This document shows positions 1 through 8,095 of a DNA stretch of 37,981 nucleotides, in pieces (positions within the stretch are counted from its first letter, which is position 1; each line of letters opens with the position of its first letter). The stretch is taken from contig NZ_FNRL01000036.1 of assembly GCF_900107795.1 (NCBI RefSeq), forward strand, positions 1-37,981, given 5' to 3'. Origin of the DNA: Chitinophaga terrae (ex Kim and Jung 2007). Its GTDB lineage: Bacteria; Bacteroidota; Bacteroidia; Chitinophagales; Chitinophagaceae. The notes below the pieces were generated by a model that was given only the letters and a program-made list of their open reading frames with translations, was not told the DNA's origin and did no database searches. A program made the position numbers and the translations under genes.

Positions 1-234
1 TTTAAGTTTTTTCTCCAAGAAACTAATCCGCTCTTGTTCTGGCGTTTGCTTCATATTTCCATTCCCCGGGAAACTTCCTGATCCAAACTCTTCTGACTCT
101 TTACGCCACTTATATAATTGGGCAGCAGAGATTCCTAACTCACGAGCTAGCTCAGAAAGATTCTTCCTGTTTTTACTTAATTCAACTGCTCGCTCTTTAA
201 AAATGCGATCGTACTTTCTACGGACTTTAATCAT
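1..234 (-). mobile_element. IS3-family transposase OrfA, N-terminal part (runs off the window)
   Basis: Translating the minus strand from the ATG at 234 gives an open frame of 78 codons that continues past base 1. It starts MIKVRRKYDRIFKERAVELS and contains a helix-turn-helix of the IS3/IS150 OrfA type (SELARELGISAAQLYKWRKE), followed by a charged stretch (QERISFLEKKLK) like the leucine-zipper segment of OrfA proteins. OrfA binds the IS ends and is normally joined to the OrfB catalytic domain by a -1 frameshift; that part lies outside the window. The IS terminus should fall between about 240 and 340, but I cannot fix the terminal inverted repeat because the other end is not visible. The family is clear; whether the copy is intact cannot be judged. 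Confidence 0.8.
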
Positions 235-423
235 TATTTCAAAATTAAGATATTTTATTGTTCTTAACTTGATCTGCCGACTAAGTTAGCAACTCCATTG
301 TGTGCCCTTTGCACTAACGTTCGTAGATATATAAGAAATATTTGTTTCCTATGTAAATATTATTATTTTTGTTATCACCCACGTATAAAAGTCAGTTTAC
401 TTTCAGTGATCATTCCTCTTGTA

Positions 424-451
424 GGGATTATTAAAGCTGTATAGTAATCCC
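424..451. promoter_or_regulatory. Inverted repeat upstream of the LytTR gene
   Basis: GGGATTATTA and TAGTAATCCC form a nearly perfect 10-base inverted repeat (one mismatch) with an 8-base spacer, ending 25 bases before the LytTR ATG. It could be an operator or a leader hairpin. The assignment rests on symmetry and position only. Confidence 0.3.
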
Positions 452-476
452 AAATCACTATTAACAACCCACTTTT

Positions 477-824
477 ATGCTGAGCAAAAAGATCATTATT
501 TCTCAACAAAGCTGTATTCACTTTGTAGACCCAGAAGAAATCATTTACTGCAAATCGGACAACTCCTGTACCTTTATTCACCTTGCAAACGGGAAAAAAC
601 TAATAGCTGTAAAGTCCTTGACCAAAATCGCAAAAGAACAATTGTGTTCACCCATGTTTATTCGGGTTAGTCAATCTTATTTAGTTAATAAAAGCTATGT
701 AAGTTTTATTAATAAAAAAACTAGAGAGTTGGTACTATCAAATGAACAATCGATTCCATATACCTTAACAATTAAGGAATTGTTCGGATTAATGTCAGCC
801 AATAGCTTGTCTTTAACTGATTAA
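477..824 (+). CDS. Stand-alone LytTR DNA-binding domain protein
   Basis: The 115 residues are almost entirely one LytTR domain: a beta-rich N-terminus, the core IIYCKSDNSCTFIHLANGKK, then RVSQSYLVNKSYV, the usual recognition segment. There is no receiver domain and no membrane segment, so it is either an independent DNA-binding regulator or a remnant of a longer response regulator. Its core matches that of the full-length LytTR response regulator at 24730 (both contain IIYCKSD and a QSY-V motif). It is convergent with the SdpC-A-B-like operon and is the only obvious regulator next to it, taking the position that the ArsR-type SdpR has beside sdpI in Bacillus; a regulatory link is inference. 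The upstream inverted repeat could be its own binding site. Confidence 0.75.
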   Translation: MLSKKIIISQQSCIHFVDPEEIIYCKSDNSCTFIHLANGKKLIAVKSLTKIAKEQLCSPMFIRVSQSYLVNKSYVSFINKKTRELVLSNEQSIPYTLTIKELFGLMSANSLSLTD

Positions 825-900
825 TTCGCCTGCCCTTAAGAATCAAACCCAAAACTCGGGCAATTTCTAAGCGCACGATAAGCATTGAATCAAACTGGTT

Positions 901-955
901 GCTAATATTGGTTGACCCAGGAATTACTCATCTCCCTGGGTTAACCAATACTAGC
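901..955. terminator. Long hairpin between convergent genes, probable bidirectional terminator
   Basis: Two 21-base arms (901-921 and 935-955) are complementary at 19 positions, and the two exceptions can pair as G-U on one strand. The loop is 13 bases. It lies between the ends of the convergent LytTR (+) and SdpB-like (-) genes, the expected place for a shared terminator. There is no strong T-run on either side, so a different structural role is possible. Confidence 0.5.
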
Positions 956-1073
956 ATCTGTTGTTGCATTCCTGACTCCATTTGTATGGTTTTCAACTTT
1001 GTACTTTGCTTCCTCTATTAAAGGACCTGATGGAAGATGTCACACTGTTTCTATCAAACTTGATTCATACCGG

Positions 1074-2027
1074 CTATGCAGTAACAACTGGATCACGCTT
1101 TCGCCGAATGGACAACAGTGATAATTTAATAGGAACATCTTTGTATACAGGACCAACAAGGAAAAATAGGGCGGCCGCCATAGTTATGAAAAATGAAAAT
1201 AATCCATGCACCAAAATAATGGATATATGAAACAAAATGCCTGCGACAAAAAACGGCTTCCAGTACTTGCGATCCATTACGAGAGTAGTAAACAACAAAA
1301 TCTCTAATATTATCGTACCCCAAGTCAGTAAAACAACCGAATAAGGATTGGCTATTATTGGATCTAATAACAACCTAAGAGCCGGCGTCATACCAAACGT
1401 CGGATCATTGAACCAATAGTAAATCGCCGTGCCATTTACCCAATCCTCAATAAACATCTTGCCTACAGCTGCATGAAAATATATCAGTGCAACCTGTAGT
1501 CTAATGATCCAATAAAAGAACGCAGCGATCAACTTTTTCTCACGTATGAACCGAATATGAGCTGGCATTACATCCCAATGTGATTTCCTGTCATCTACTA
1601 AACAAATTGGAATTAAAAGAATTGAGATATTAGCTGCAATTTGATCACCACCTTCAATCAAAACAGCAGCATTTATAAAGCTTACAGCCAACCATGCGTG
1701 TAGAAAACAGGTAATCTTAATATATCTTCCTGATATAACTAGCAAAAGTATTAAAATGGCAATAACACGTATTAATTGGATATTGCTATAAGGTAAAAGG
1801 AAGAAAAAATTAAGGTTGTTAAAAAATAAAATGTTGGCCTGATCTAAGGCATTGTTAAACAACACCCCAGCTGGGCGAAAAAGAATATCAGGCTCATTAA
1901 ATATGAGTGTCAAAAGTAAGCTCGACGCAAGAATACTTCTTGCCAGGCCAAACATATTTGTATTAACATTCGTATTGATAAAATCAGCAATTGTATTGTC
2001 ACTTTTTCTCAGAAATAGCTTGAACAT
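1074..2027 (-). CDS. sdpB: SdpB-like HTTM membrane protein, toxin maturation
   Basis: This 317-residue protein has several hydrophobic segments and the features of the SdpB/HTTM group, which shares a fold with vitamin K-dependent carboxylases: GGDQIAANISILL near 127-139, VDDRKSHW near 144-151, and QVALIYFHAAVGK near 178-190 followed by WVNGTAIYYW. B. subtilis SdpB is about the same length and is needed with SdpA to turn pro-SdpC into the active SDP toxin. The start overlaps the end of the SdpA-like gene by 29 bases, so translation is probably coupled. Family membership rests on motifs and on having an SdpA-like gene immediately upstream. What it does chemically is unknown even for the Bacillus protein. 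Confidence 0.75.
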   Translation of the reverse strand: MFKLFLRKSDNTIADFINTNVNTNMFGLARSILASSLLLTLIFNEPDILFRPAGVLFNNALDQANILFFNNLNFFFLLPYSNIQLIRVIAILILLLVISGRYIKITCFLHAWLAVSFINAAVLIEGGDQIAANISILLIPICLVDDRKSHWDVMPAHIRFIREKKLIAAFFYWIIRLQVALIYFHAAVGKMFIEDWVNGTAIYYWFNDPTFGMTPALRLLLDPIIANPYSVVLLTWGTIILEILLFTTLVMDRKYWKPFFVAGILFHISIILVHGLFSFFITMAAALFFLVGPVYKDVPIKLSLLSIRRKRDPVVTA

Positions 2028-2559
2028 GAAGTTTTACAATTTTAGAAGGCATAATGACTTCCTGGGAGAGACTTGCCCATGCCCAGGGAACCGGTACTTT
2101 TTTCTGTATAAGTAATTCGCCCGTACAACGCGGAATAACGCATTTATCTTTAACGGTGAAGGCTGGAATAATGCTATCTTTAAAATATGACTCTATCTTT
2201 TTATCGCTATTTACCCACATAGAATCACTTATTTGAGCATAGATAGTTGCCAATTCAGTATTGATAGCTCGTCCGCTTCTATCTAATCCCCCCAAAAAAC
2301 AAATGCTTGCACCAGGAATATTAACCTGCTCCCATTTTCCTTCTTTGTTCTTCTTATAGACGAACGTCTTTGCTTCGCGTGGATCTCTTGTGAAAAAAGC
2401 CCACCCTTGGGGAAAAATCGATAAACAATTAAGCCTTATTTTCTCACTGCGACTAATTGCACTACCAGGCAGAGAGCTAACCGCAACGACTACGAGCAGA
2501 AATCCAAAAGAAGTGATAAGCAAGAAAAATATTGCTCTAAGTCTGTTTACCTCGTTCAT
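1999..2559 (-). CDS. sdpA: SdpA-like protein, toxin maturation
   Basis: The family signature FPQGWAFFTRDPRE lies near residues 49-62, with a second conserved patch PVPWAWASLSQEV near the C-terminus. One N-terminal membrane segment (about 9-29) is followed by a soluble domain. I start it at the ATG at 2559; the frame extends upstream to a GTG at 2616, but this ATG puts the hydrophobic segment at the very N-terminus, as in known SdpA proteins. The resulting 186 residues compare with about 158 in B. subtilis SdpA. It works with SdpB in maturation of SdpC-type precursors. It sits 92 bases after the end of the SdpC-like reading frame and overlaps SdpB, giving the order sdpC-sdpA-sdpB. Confidence 0.8.
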   Translation of the reverse strand: MNEVNRLRAIFFLLITSFGFLLVVVAVSSLPGSAISRSEKIRLNCLSIFPQGWAFFTRDPREAKTFVYKKNKEGKWEQVNIPGASICFLGGLDRSGRAINTELATIYAQISDSMWVNSDKKIESYFKDSIIPAFTVKDKCVIPRCTGELLIQKKVPVPWAWASLSQEVIMPSKIVKLHVQAISEKK

Positions 2560-2651
2560 AATACTACTTTGATAATAAACAATGCTTCCCGGAATGAACA
2601 GTGCATATAAGAACACCCATTCCAGGAAGCTGGTAATTATAAATTGATTCG

Positions 2652-3473
2652 TTAAATATTCTGAGCGATAGAGGCAACCAATTTTTCTCTTGATAGTCCA
2701 TCGGCCTGTGTTATATCACTAACTTCAAAGTCAATATTCACCATCGTTTCAACATTTACGGCAACTGCTAGGTTAGTTAAAAGTGCACCATTTATCACTG
2801 CCACTACGTTTATAACCATACCCAAATTGATAGCTAAACAATCATCGCCGTCACCATCGCCCTAACCGTCATCTTCAGCCGTCCGCGCAAAATTATTTCC
2901 TAAAATCTTCACATTAGATGAATGCAGGTCAAATATCTCAGTAACACGACGCTCTATTTCGGACTTATCTTGAATCCTTTTGTTTCGCAAATCATGCATT
3001 AGTGTGTTGAACTTCAAAGGATTTTTTTGAAGCGCCGCATAAATAATCTTCTTTCCTTCTGTTTCATTTTTTGCAAATTTGCTCACTTTCGTGAGGAAAA
3101 CAGCCTTCAATGTAATGTCAGATGCCTTCTTAAGCGCGTTATCTATTCTTATAGCATCCCGACTTAATATTTCTGTTTTAAACTCTTGCAAAAACCCTGG
3201 AAAGTTGCTGTTAACAAAGGAGATAATCTGATCTTCAGCCTGGGCATTTTTCTTTTTTTGCTCTTCTGATATTGTGCCAACTACACTCTTATTTTTTGAC
3301 AACTCAGGAATTTGCGTTGCGACTTCTCCGTCGCCAAGAATTATTCCCCGATATATATCTTCCGGTGTATAGTCTTTTCTTGACGCCAGATCTTGGTCTG
3401 CCGACTTCTTACATCCAACAATAGCCGAAACAATGCCTAATATGGCAACTGGAATCCAAATAAATCTTTTCAT
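2652..3473 (-). pseudogene. sdpC: SdpC-like toxin precursor interrupted by an in-frame TAG
   Basis: The frame begins with a lipoprotein signal (membrane stretch, then AIVGC with Cys21). It continues with the SdpC hallmark YTPEDIYRGIILGDGEVA near residue 35 and a helical pro-region, and reaches TAG at 2864-2862 after 203 codons. The same frame stays open for 69 more codons to TAA at 2654-2652, encoding GDGDGDDCLAINLGMVINVV, then a hydrophobic Ala/Val/Asn/Leu stretch and a polar tail. In SdpC the mature toxin is a hydrophobic peptide from the C-terminal half, so the TAG separates pro-region from the likely toxin. No indel is needed: one base change would restore the frame. It may be a recent nonsense mutation, a sequencing error or, less likely, readthrough. 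It is the first gene of the sdpC-A-B-like operon. Confidence 0.7.
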
Positions 3474-3538
3474 AGTTTTAAATAATTAATGGAATTAAAA
3501 AAAGGATAATAAAAACAGTTTTTAGTTTAAAAATATTT

Positions 3539-3546
3539 TATACTTG
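3539..3546 (+). promoter_or_regulatory. Possible -7 element for the SdpI-like gene
   Basis: TATACTTG matches the Bacteroidota -7 consensus TAnnTTTG at all but one fixed position and lies 22 bases before the ATG of the SdpI-like gene. I see no clear -33 TTG element, so support is modest. Confidence 0.3.
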
Positions 3547-3567
3547 CATTAAATATGTGATACTACC

Positions 3568-3900
3568 ATGACCTTATTAAAAGCTCTTATTATCTCGCCT
3601 GCATTGCCAGGCATAATATTTTTAGTAGTTTCTTTACTACAGGAAAAATTCCCCCCTAAGAAAATCAATAATGTTTATGGGTACAGAACGAAAAAATCTA
3701 TGTCCAGCGAGGAAAACTGGAAGATTGCAAATAGTTATTCCAGCAAGCTGGTACTAAACTTTTCATTCATATTGATAACTCTTGGCGGCCTTTCGATCTT
3801 TCTTCTGCATAACTCGCTAATTCTATCTATCGTTACTGTTGTATCTTCGGCCATTGCAGCAATTCTAGTAATCGTTTTAACCGAGAAAAAACTAAAATAG
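3568..3900 (+). CDS. sdpI: SdpI/YfhL-family immunity-like membrane protein
   Basis: This 110-residue protein has three predicted membrane segments (about 5-23, 60-80 and 83-104). Between the first two is the SdpI/YfhL signature: PPKKINNVYGYRTKKSM followed by SSEENWKIAN. B. subtilis SdpI is about 207 residues with extra N-terminal segments and protects against SDP; this is a single-domain version. It is divergent from the SdpC-like gene with 94 bases between the starts, as expected for a toxin/immunity pair sharing a control region. It is convergent with the O-antigen-ligase-like gene, with only 13 bases between their ends. The family call is strong; the immunity role is inferred from context. 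Confidence 0.8.
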   Translation: MTLLKALIISPALPGIIFLVVSLLQEKFPPKKINNVYGYRTKKSMSSEENWKIANSYSSKLVLNFSFILITLGGLSIFLLHNSLILSIVTVVSSAIAAILVIVLTEKKLK

Positions 3901-3913
3901 CTGCTGTTGAAAA

Positions 3914-5740
3914 TCAGAATAACACAGTATTATTCACTTCGTCTTTTATTAGTTCAATCTGTCTGGAAGGTATTTTCACAGGCATCGAATTGATTTTTTC
4001 TTTTAAAGCCATCGCAGATTCAAAATTGCGGTTTGATACATAAAAGAGGAATAAATAGTATTTTGGCAAAAATCTATTAGGTACCATGTTGCATGCCATC
4101 TGAAAGTGATGATAAGCTTTCTCTTTTTGATGTAAACGCTGATAGCAAACTCCTAAATACATATAAACAAGGTAATTTGAATAGATCAGGTTACTTTTAT
4201 TAAACAAGTTAACCGCTACCTGGTAATCACCAGATTTATACGCAATGGTTGCATAATCGGTCACAAATAGATAATTATTCTGTAAGGTCGGCAACAATGC
4301 ATCAAATTCAGGTTTGAGGTTGGTGTATTCCTCCACGCCTTCAAGCGCCCGAAATCCGAGCCATTTTCGCTCTACTTTATACAGCCTCACTTGGTCCACT
4401 ATTATTATAATGCTATATGTACATACTAAAGCAATCAAAATTCTAGATATATCTGATCCAAGTCGAATCCCACTCCAAGCATTTCTTACAGAAAAATCTA
4501 TCATGCAACATAGAATTAGCCCTACAGACATAACCGAGATAATATGCATTGGGTAGGATAATAGTACACATATCAAAAAAGAAATTACGGCACCACATCC
4601 TCCTATCTGATATACCCTTTTTTCTTCAACTACGCGACCAATATTGCGGATAGCAAAAAGTAGGACGCATCCAATACCTATCGATACTAGCACTAGACCA
4701 ACAATTCCTAACTCTACTACAACCTGTAAAGCATCACTGGTTGCTATGTTAATGTTATCCGCCAGCATAATCTCTGTTGGAGTAGCCTTATTACTCTCAA
4801 AATATGCAGCCTGAGAAAGATTATATTCTTTACCAAATTTATGTAATCCTATTCCGGTTAAAGATCTTCCAGGCAAAAGCCGTAAGGATTGTTTGTAGAT
4901 AAACCATCTACCTAATGTGGAGTCTTTCTTAAACATTGTTAAGCATGACAAAAAGATTGTTACGCTACCTACAGCAATTAAATAAATAGCTATTCTCCTT
5001 TTTTTATGTCCAGTTATCAACTTATATAGCGGTTCCCTGTATTTACAGAGAAGAATAAAAATTGTACTCAATAAAATAGCAATCCAGGAAGTTCTGGAAA
5101 AAGAAAGGATAGACGCAACGACACATACTGTAGCAACAATTGACAATATAACTTTTGAAGTTCTTTTGCCGCCTAACGGATTCAAGATGAAAAGACCCGC
5201 AAATAGGATTGGGGTGACGATAGACAGAAAACAGCCATAAGCAGATGGGTTTATAAAAGTACCCCCGAGCTTAAAGGAGGAATTACTATAGTTTAAAATA
5301 CCGGCGAATTGAATGATTCCAAGGATAGACTCAAAGGCCGATAAAACTAATATAAGAATCCATATATTCCTTTCCAGATAATGCTTTCTAATAAAAGAGG
5401 GTAGCAAGAAAAATAAAATCAAAAACTGATACAATGTAACAAGTGCGCCATTCCATCCTATAGTAGGCACGCTATCTTTCTTAAAGAAAAGATAACATGC
5501 AGCAACTATCATCAAAATTTCAAGCACGTTTAGACTTATTACCTTTTCTTCCCTGTGGATGCATATATTAAACACCAATAAAGCCGCTATAATTAAACTG
5601 GAAGTGACAAGAAAATACACTTCCTCCATCCGCAAAATGGTATGTCCCGCAACATAATAACCGACTAACGTTGTGCAGAGCAAACATAATACAGGGATAA
5701 GGGTCAAATAATGCAGTATATAAAACTTAAAACGTCTCAT
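3914..5740 (-). CDS. O-antigen-ligase/polymerase-like membrane protein with C-terminal TPRs
   Basis: This 608-residue protein has about a dozen hydrophobic segments over the first 450 residues, then a soluble tail. GGTFINPSAYGCFLS near 159-173 resembles the conserved loop of the Wzy/WaaL (Wzy_C) superfamily, and a larger periplasmic loop follows. The last 150 or so residues contain tetratricopeptide-like helices (SGDYQVAVNLFNKSNLIYSN, then VYMYLGVCYQRLHQKEKAY). Such proteins move or polymerise lipid-linked glycans at the outer face of the inner membrane. No glycosyltransferase or flippase genes lie nearby, so a role in a polysaccharide pathway is not supported by context. It lies between the two SdpC-like genes on the same strand. 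The substrate is unknown. Confidence 0.65.
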   Translation of the reverse strand: MRRFKFYILHYLTLIPVLCLLCTTLVGYYVAGHTILRMEEVYFLVTSSLIIAALLVFNICIHREEKVISLNVLEILMIVAACYLFFKKDSVPTIGWNGALVTLYQFLILFFLLPSFIRKHYLERNIWILILVLSAFESILGIIQFAGILNYSNSSFKLGGTFINPSAYGCFLSIVTPILFAGLFILNPLGGKRTSKVILSIVATVCVVASILSFSRTSWIAILLSTIFILLCKYREPLYKLITGHKKRRIAIYLIAVGSVTIFLSCLTMFKKDSTLGRWFIYKQSLRLLPGRSLTGIGLHKFGKEYNLSQAAYFESNKATPTEIMLADNINIATSDALQVVVELGIVGLVLVSIGIGCVLLFAIRNIGRVVEEKRVYQIGGCGAVISFLICVLLSYPMHIISVMSVGLILCCMIDFSVRNAWSGIRLGSDISRILIALVCTYSIIIIVDQVRLYKVERKWLGFRALEGVEEYTNLKPEFDALLPTLQNNYLFVTDYATIAYKSGDYQVAVNLFNKSNLIYSNYLVYMYLGVCYQRLHQKEKAYHHFQMACNMVPNRFLPKYYLFLFYVSNRNFESAMALKEKINSMPVKIPSRQIELIKDEVNNTVLF

Positions 5741-5936
5741 TTGTCATTTATACGGTATGGGACAATATTGCAATCCATAATGCTACAAAAATTAAAATCT
5801 TACACCGCTTCAATTAAATAACAGACAGTCAAATTTCTTAATGTCACATCGTCGTCCATCTAGCAATAGATACATCTCTTCCAATTTGAAGTCTTATACT
5901 TAAAGAGCATGTCATAGTATACTGTTAAGTAGTAGA

Positions 5937-6920
5937 CTATTTTAGAGTGTTATCAATAAAAGTTGTTATTGTCGGCATTAAAGTCGGATCCAACGTTAAC
6001 AGAGGTAAATGATACGACTTTAAATTAAGTTGTGGGTCTGCTGCGCAATTTTTTAAAACATGGTTCATCCCTTCTATCAAAACCAATTTTGCCGCAGGAT
6101 TTGCTTTAGACAACCTTACAGCTTCTTCAGTTTTTATCTGTAGGTCACTGTCACCTTGAATTAACAGAATTGGACAATTTAATCCTTTTATTAGCTGGCA
6201 GGGATCATACTCGAAGAAAGATCGCAGGTAAGGTTGAATTGAAGGCCTGAAAGTCAACTTCAGTTCAGATGGAATATTGGTTGCAATTTTTCCCATCTTA
6301 ATACTGTCTATTATAGAAGTTGCACTACTATATCTGGCAGGCATCGATTCCTTTATTTGCTGGAGAAGAACCGAATCTGCAGGTGATCCCGGACCAGCTA
6401 TACCGATGTAGGCGTCCACATGTATCTTTCCGGCAGCAATCATAGCCAGTATAGTACCTTCACTATGTCCTATCAGTACTATCTTTCTTATTCCCTTCTC
6501 TTCCTTTAACTGTTTAATCCAGTGCTGAAGGCTATTAGCGTATGAATCAAAAGATAATTTTCTTTCATTATAATTTGGTCCAATACTCGCACCCACCCCC
6601 GCCTTATCGTATCGCAAACAGCTTATTCCAACTTTCGCCAGTTCATGGGCAATGAATTTATATGCATTCGTATATATAAGACCGTATTGGTTTCCATCTC
6701 GATCTGTTGGCCCTGAGCCGGGAACTATAACGACTGCGATTCCTCTACTATTCGTTTCCGGGATGGTTAACGTCCCATATAATTGATCTTCTAAGGTCAG
6801 AGACAGTTCTACTTCCTGTTCCGTATAACATCCATTAGCGGAAATTTGCGCTATTGATATAATGGGTATACCCCACAAGAACAACAAATAGAAGAGGAAT
6901 CTTGATGCTACTCTTTTCAT
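5937..6920 (-). CDS. Secreted alpha/beta hydrolase
   Basis: I start at the ATG at 6920 because it gives a clean signal peptide (MKRVASRF, a hydrophobic stretch, then SIAQ near 22-25); an upstream in-frame start at 6941 would add seven residues. The mature protein has an oxyanion-type motif VPGSGPTDRDG near 66-76, the nucleophile elbow GHSEG near 151-155 (Ser153), a probable acid in IQGDSDLQI and a probable catalytic His in GMNHVLK. The set is typical of periplasmic esterase/peptidase-like alpha/beta hydrolases. It sits between the O-antigen-ligase-like gene and the second SdpC-like gene, all on the minus strand, with gaps of 108 to 196 bases. The substrate is unknown; processing of an exported peptide or lipid is speculation. 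Confidence 0.75.
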   Translation of the reverse strand: MKRVASRFLFYLLFLWGIPIISIAQISANGCYTEQEVELSLTLEDQLYGTLTIPETNSRGIAVVIVPGSGPTDRDGNQYGLIYTNAYKFIAHELAKVGISCLRYDKAGVGASIGPNYNERKLSFDSYANSLQHWIKQLKEEKGIRKIVLIGHSEGTILAMIAAGKIHVDAYIGIAGPGSPADSVLLQQIKESMPARYSSATSIIDSIKMGKIATNIPSELKLTFRPSIQPYLRSFFEYDPCQLIKGLNCPILLIQGDSDLQIKTEEAVRLSKANPAAKLVLIEGMNHVLKNCAADPQLNLKSYHLPLLTLDPTLMPTITTFIDNTLK

Positions 6921-6957
6921 ACCATAATAGATTGACACCACATTTAATATTTGTGGG

Positions 6958-6984
6958 AATAGTGGCTTGACTGTAGCCGCTATT
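6958..6984. terminator. Hairpin downstream of the second SdpC-like gene
   Basis: AATAGTGGCT and AGCCGCTATT form a 10-base inverted repeat with one T/G exception and a 7-base loop, between the end of the SdpC-like gene (7029) and the start of the hydrolase gene (6920). There is no T-run, so a weak terminator or RNA-processing hairpin is the best guess. Confidence 0.35.
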
Positions 6985-7028
6985 CAGTTCTGAAGATTTA
7001 AATCAGATGTTTAATGCTGGACCCTTCT

Positions 7029-7658
7029 TTATATAACAAATTCTGATGCAATCTGATTGATGATGATTTCCTTTTTCAGACGATCAGAGTTATCACCAGA
7101 AAAACCAGTAGCAATCGGTGCATATAAATAAACATCTAACAATGTTGACGACGCTTCACTGTTTACTGAAACCACACTGCTCACAGCTATTGGTTCATAT
7201 AAGACAATAGAACTAGAAACGTAGTTATCAAGGCTATCTAAAGCACTTGGGTTGCCCTTGGCTATTAGTTTAAATTTATTTTTTCCTTTAATTAGTTCAG
7301 TAGCTGCAATCAGCGCTTTGTCAATACTTGTCGGATTACCACTTGTTACTTCTGTTTTAAATTTCTCAAAATAATCCTTGTCATTTTCTTTTATATCTTG
7401 AATAATCTCACTTACCTCTATTGTTCGTTTTGCAGATGAAGAATGACTAAGTTTTTCACGCAAAGAAACAATATCCTTGTATGCTGTGATCTTAGAAGCA
7501 ACTTTTCCTTCCATAAATAGAATGCCAGCGAACAATTCTTCTCCAGAATATATTTCTGTTTGTGAAGACCTACCTGGTATTAACATGTATACACCTATTG
7601 CAAAAAGTAATAGGGCAACGAAGGAGATTGACAATTTTTTAATTAATTGCTTTTTCAT
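7029..7658 (-). CDS. SdpC-like toxin precursor, intact second copy
   Basis: This 209-residue protein has a short basic N-terminus, one membrane segment or signal (about 9-27), then the SdpC hallmark YSGEELFAGILFMEGKVA near 37-54. That closely parallels the YTPEDIYRGIILGDGEVA of the interrupted copy. A helical pro-region follows, then a mildly hydrophobic stretch (SIVLYEPIAVSSVVSV, then DVYLYAPIATGF) in the position of the SDP toxin, and a charged tail. No cysteines are visible in the toxin region, so the disulfide of Bacillus SDP would be absent. It lies about 3.5 kb from the first precursor, with no SdpA/SdpB pair of its own, so both probably share the pair at 1074-2559. The two precursors differ widely outside the hallmark. 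Confidence 0.7.
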   Translation of the reverse strand: MKKQLIKKLSISFVALLLFAIGVYMLIPGRSSQTEIYSGEELFAGILFMEGKVASKITAYKDIVSLREKLSHSSSAKRTIEVSEIIQDIKENDKDYFEKFKTEVTSGNPTSIDKALIAATELIKGKNKFKLIAKGNPSALDSLDNYVSSSIVLYEPIAVSSVVSVNSEASSTLLDVYLYAPIATGFSGDNSDRLKKEIIINQIASEFVI

Positions 7659-8095
7659 AGTCTTATATTTTACAATTAGGAATATTTATTTCACAAGTAA
7701 ATGATCAACTTTTTTTTAATTTAGCAATTGAAGAGCGCATAAAGTTTAATTACCAATAATAGCAGATCAACTCCTTGACATCAATCCAAGTTACCTAAAT
7801 ATGAATGACATTTCATACATCAGAAAACGTATTTCCTGAATCCATAGCATGAAATCTGGAATTCGATAGGTATTCTTAAACTTTCAATCATTGTTAATTT
7901 TTGATTTTTATCATGTGCTGCCATTTATGTGCCTATAAGAAGCTCTATGTTTATAGTCAGAATGCCCTTCTGCGTTATACAATCATTATGATTATTTAAA
8001 ATTCACTATGCCAAATGGCAAACTATAGGCAGATATAAACCTGGCTATATTTTGTGCGCATCTAGTAATATTTCTCCCAAACAAAAAGTCCAACG
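7659..8095. other. AT-rich divergent intergenic region
   Basis: These 437 bases separate the SdpC-like gene (-) from the transglutaminase-like gene (+). They are AT-rich, hold no convincing small gene and no strong hairpin, and must carry both promoters. TATATTTTG near 8046 resembles a -7 element with one extra base. I see nothing else to annotate. Confidence 0.4.

Noticed and set aside
2862..2864. Frameshift as the cause of the broken SdpC-like gene
   Set aside because: Codon-by-codon reading shows the downstream toxin segment is in the same frame as the upstream part; only a TAG interrupts it.
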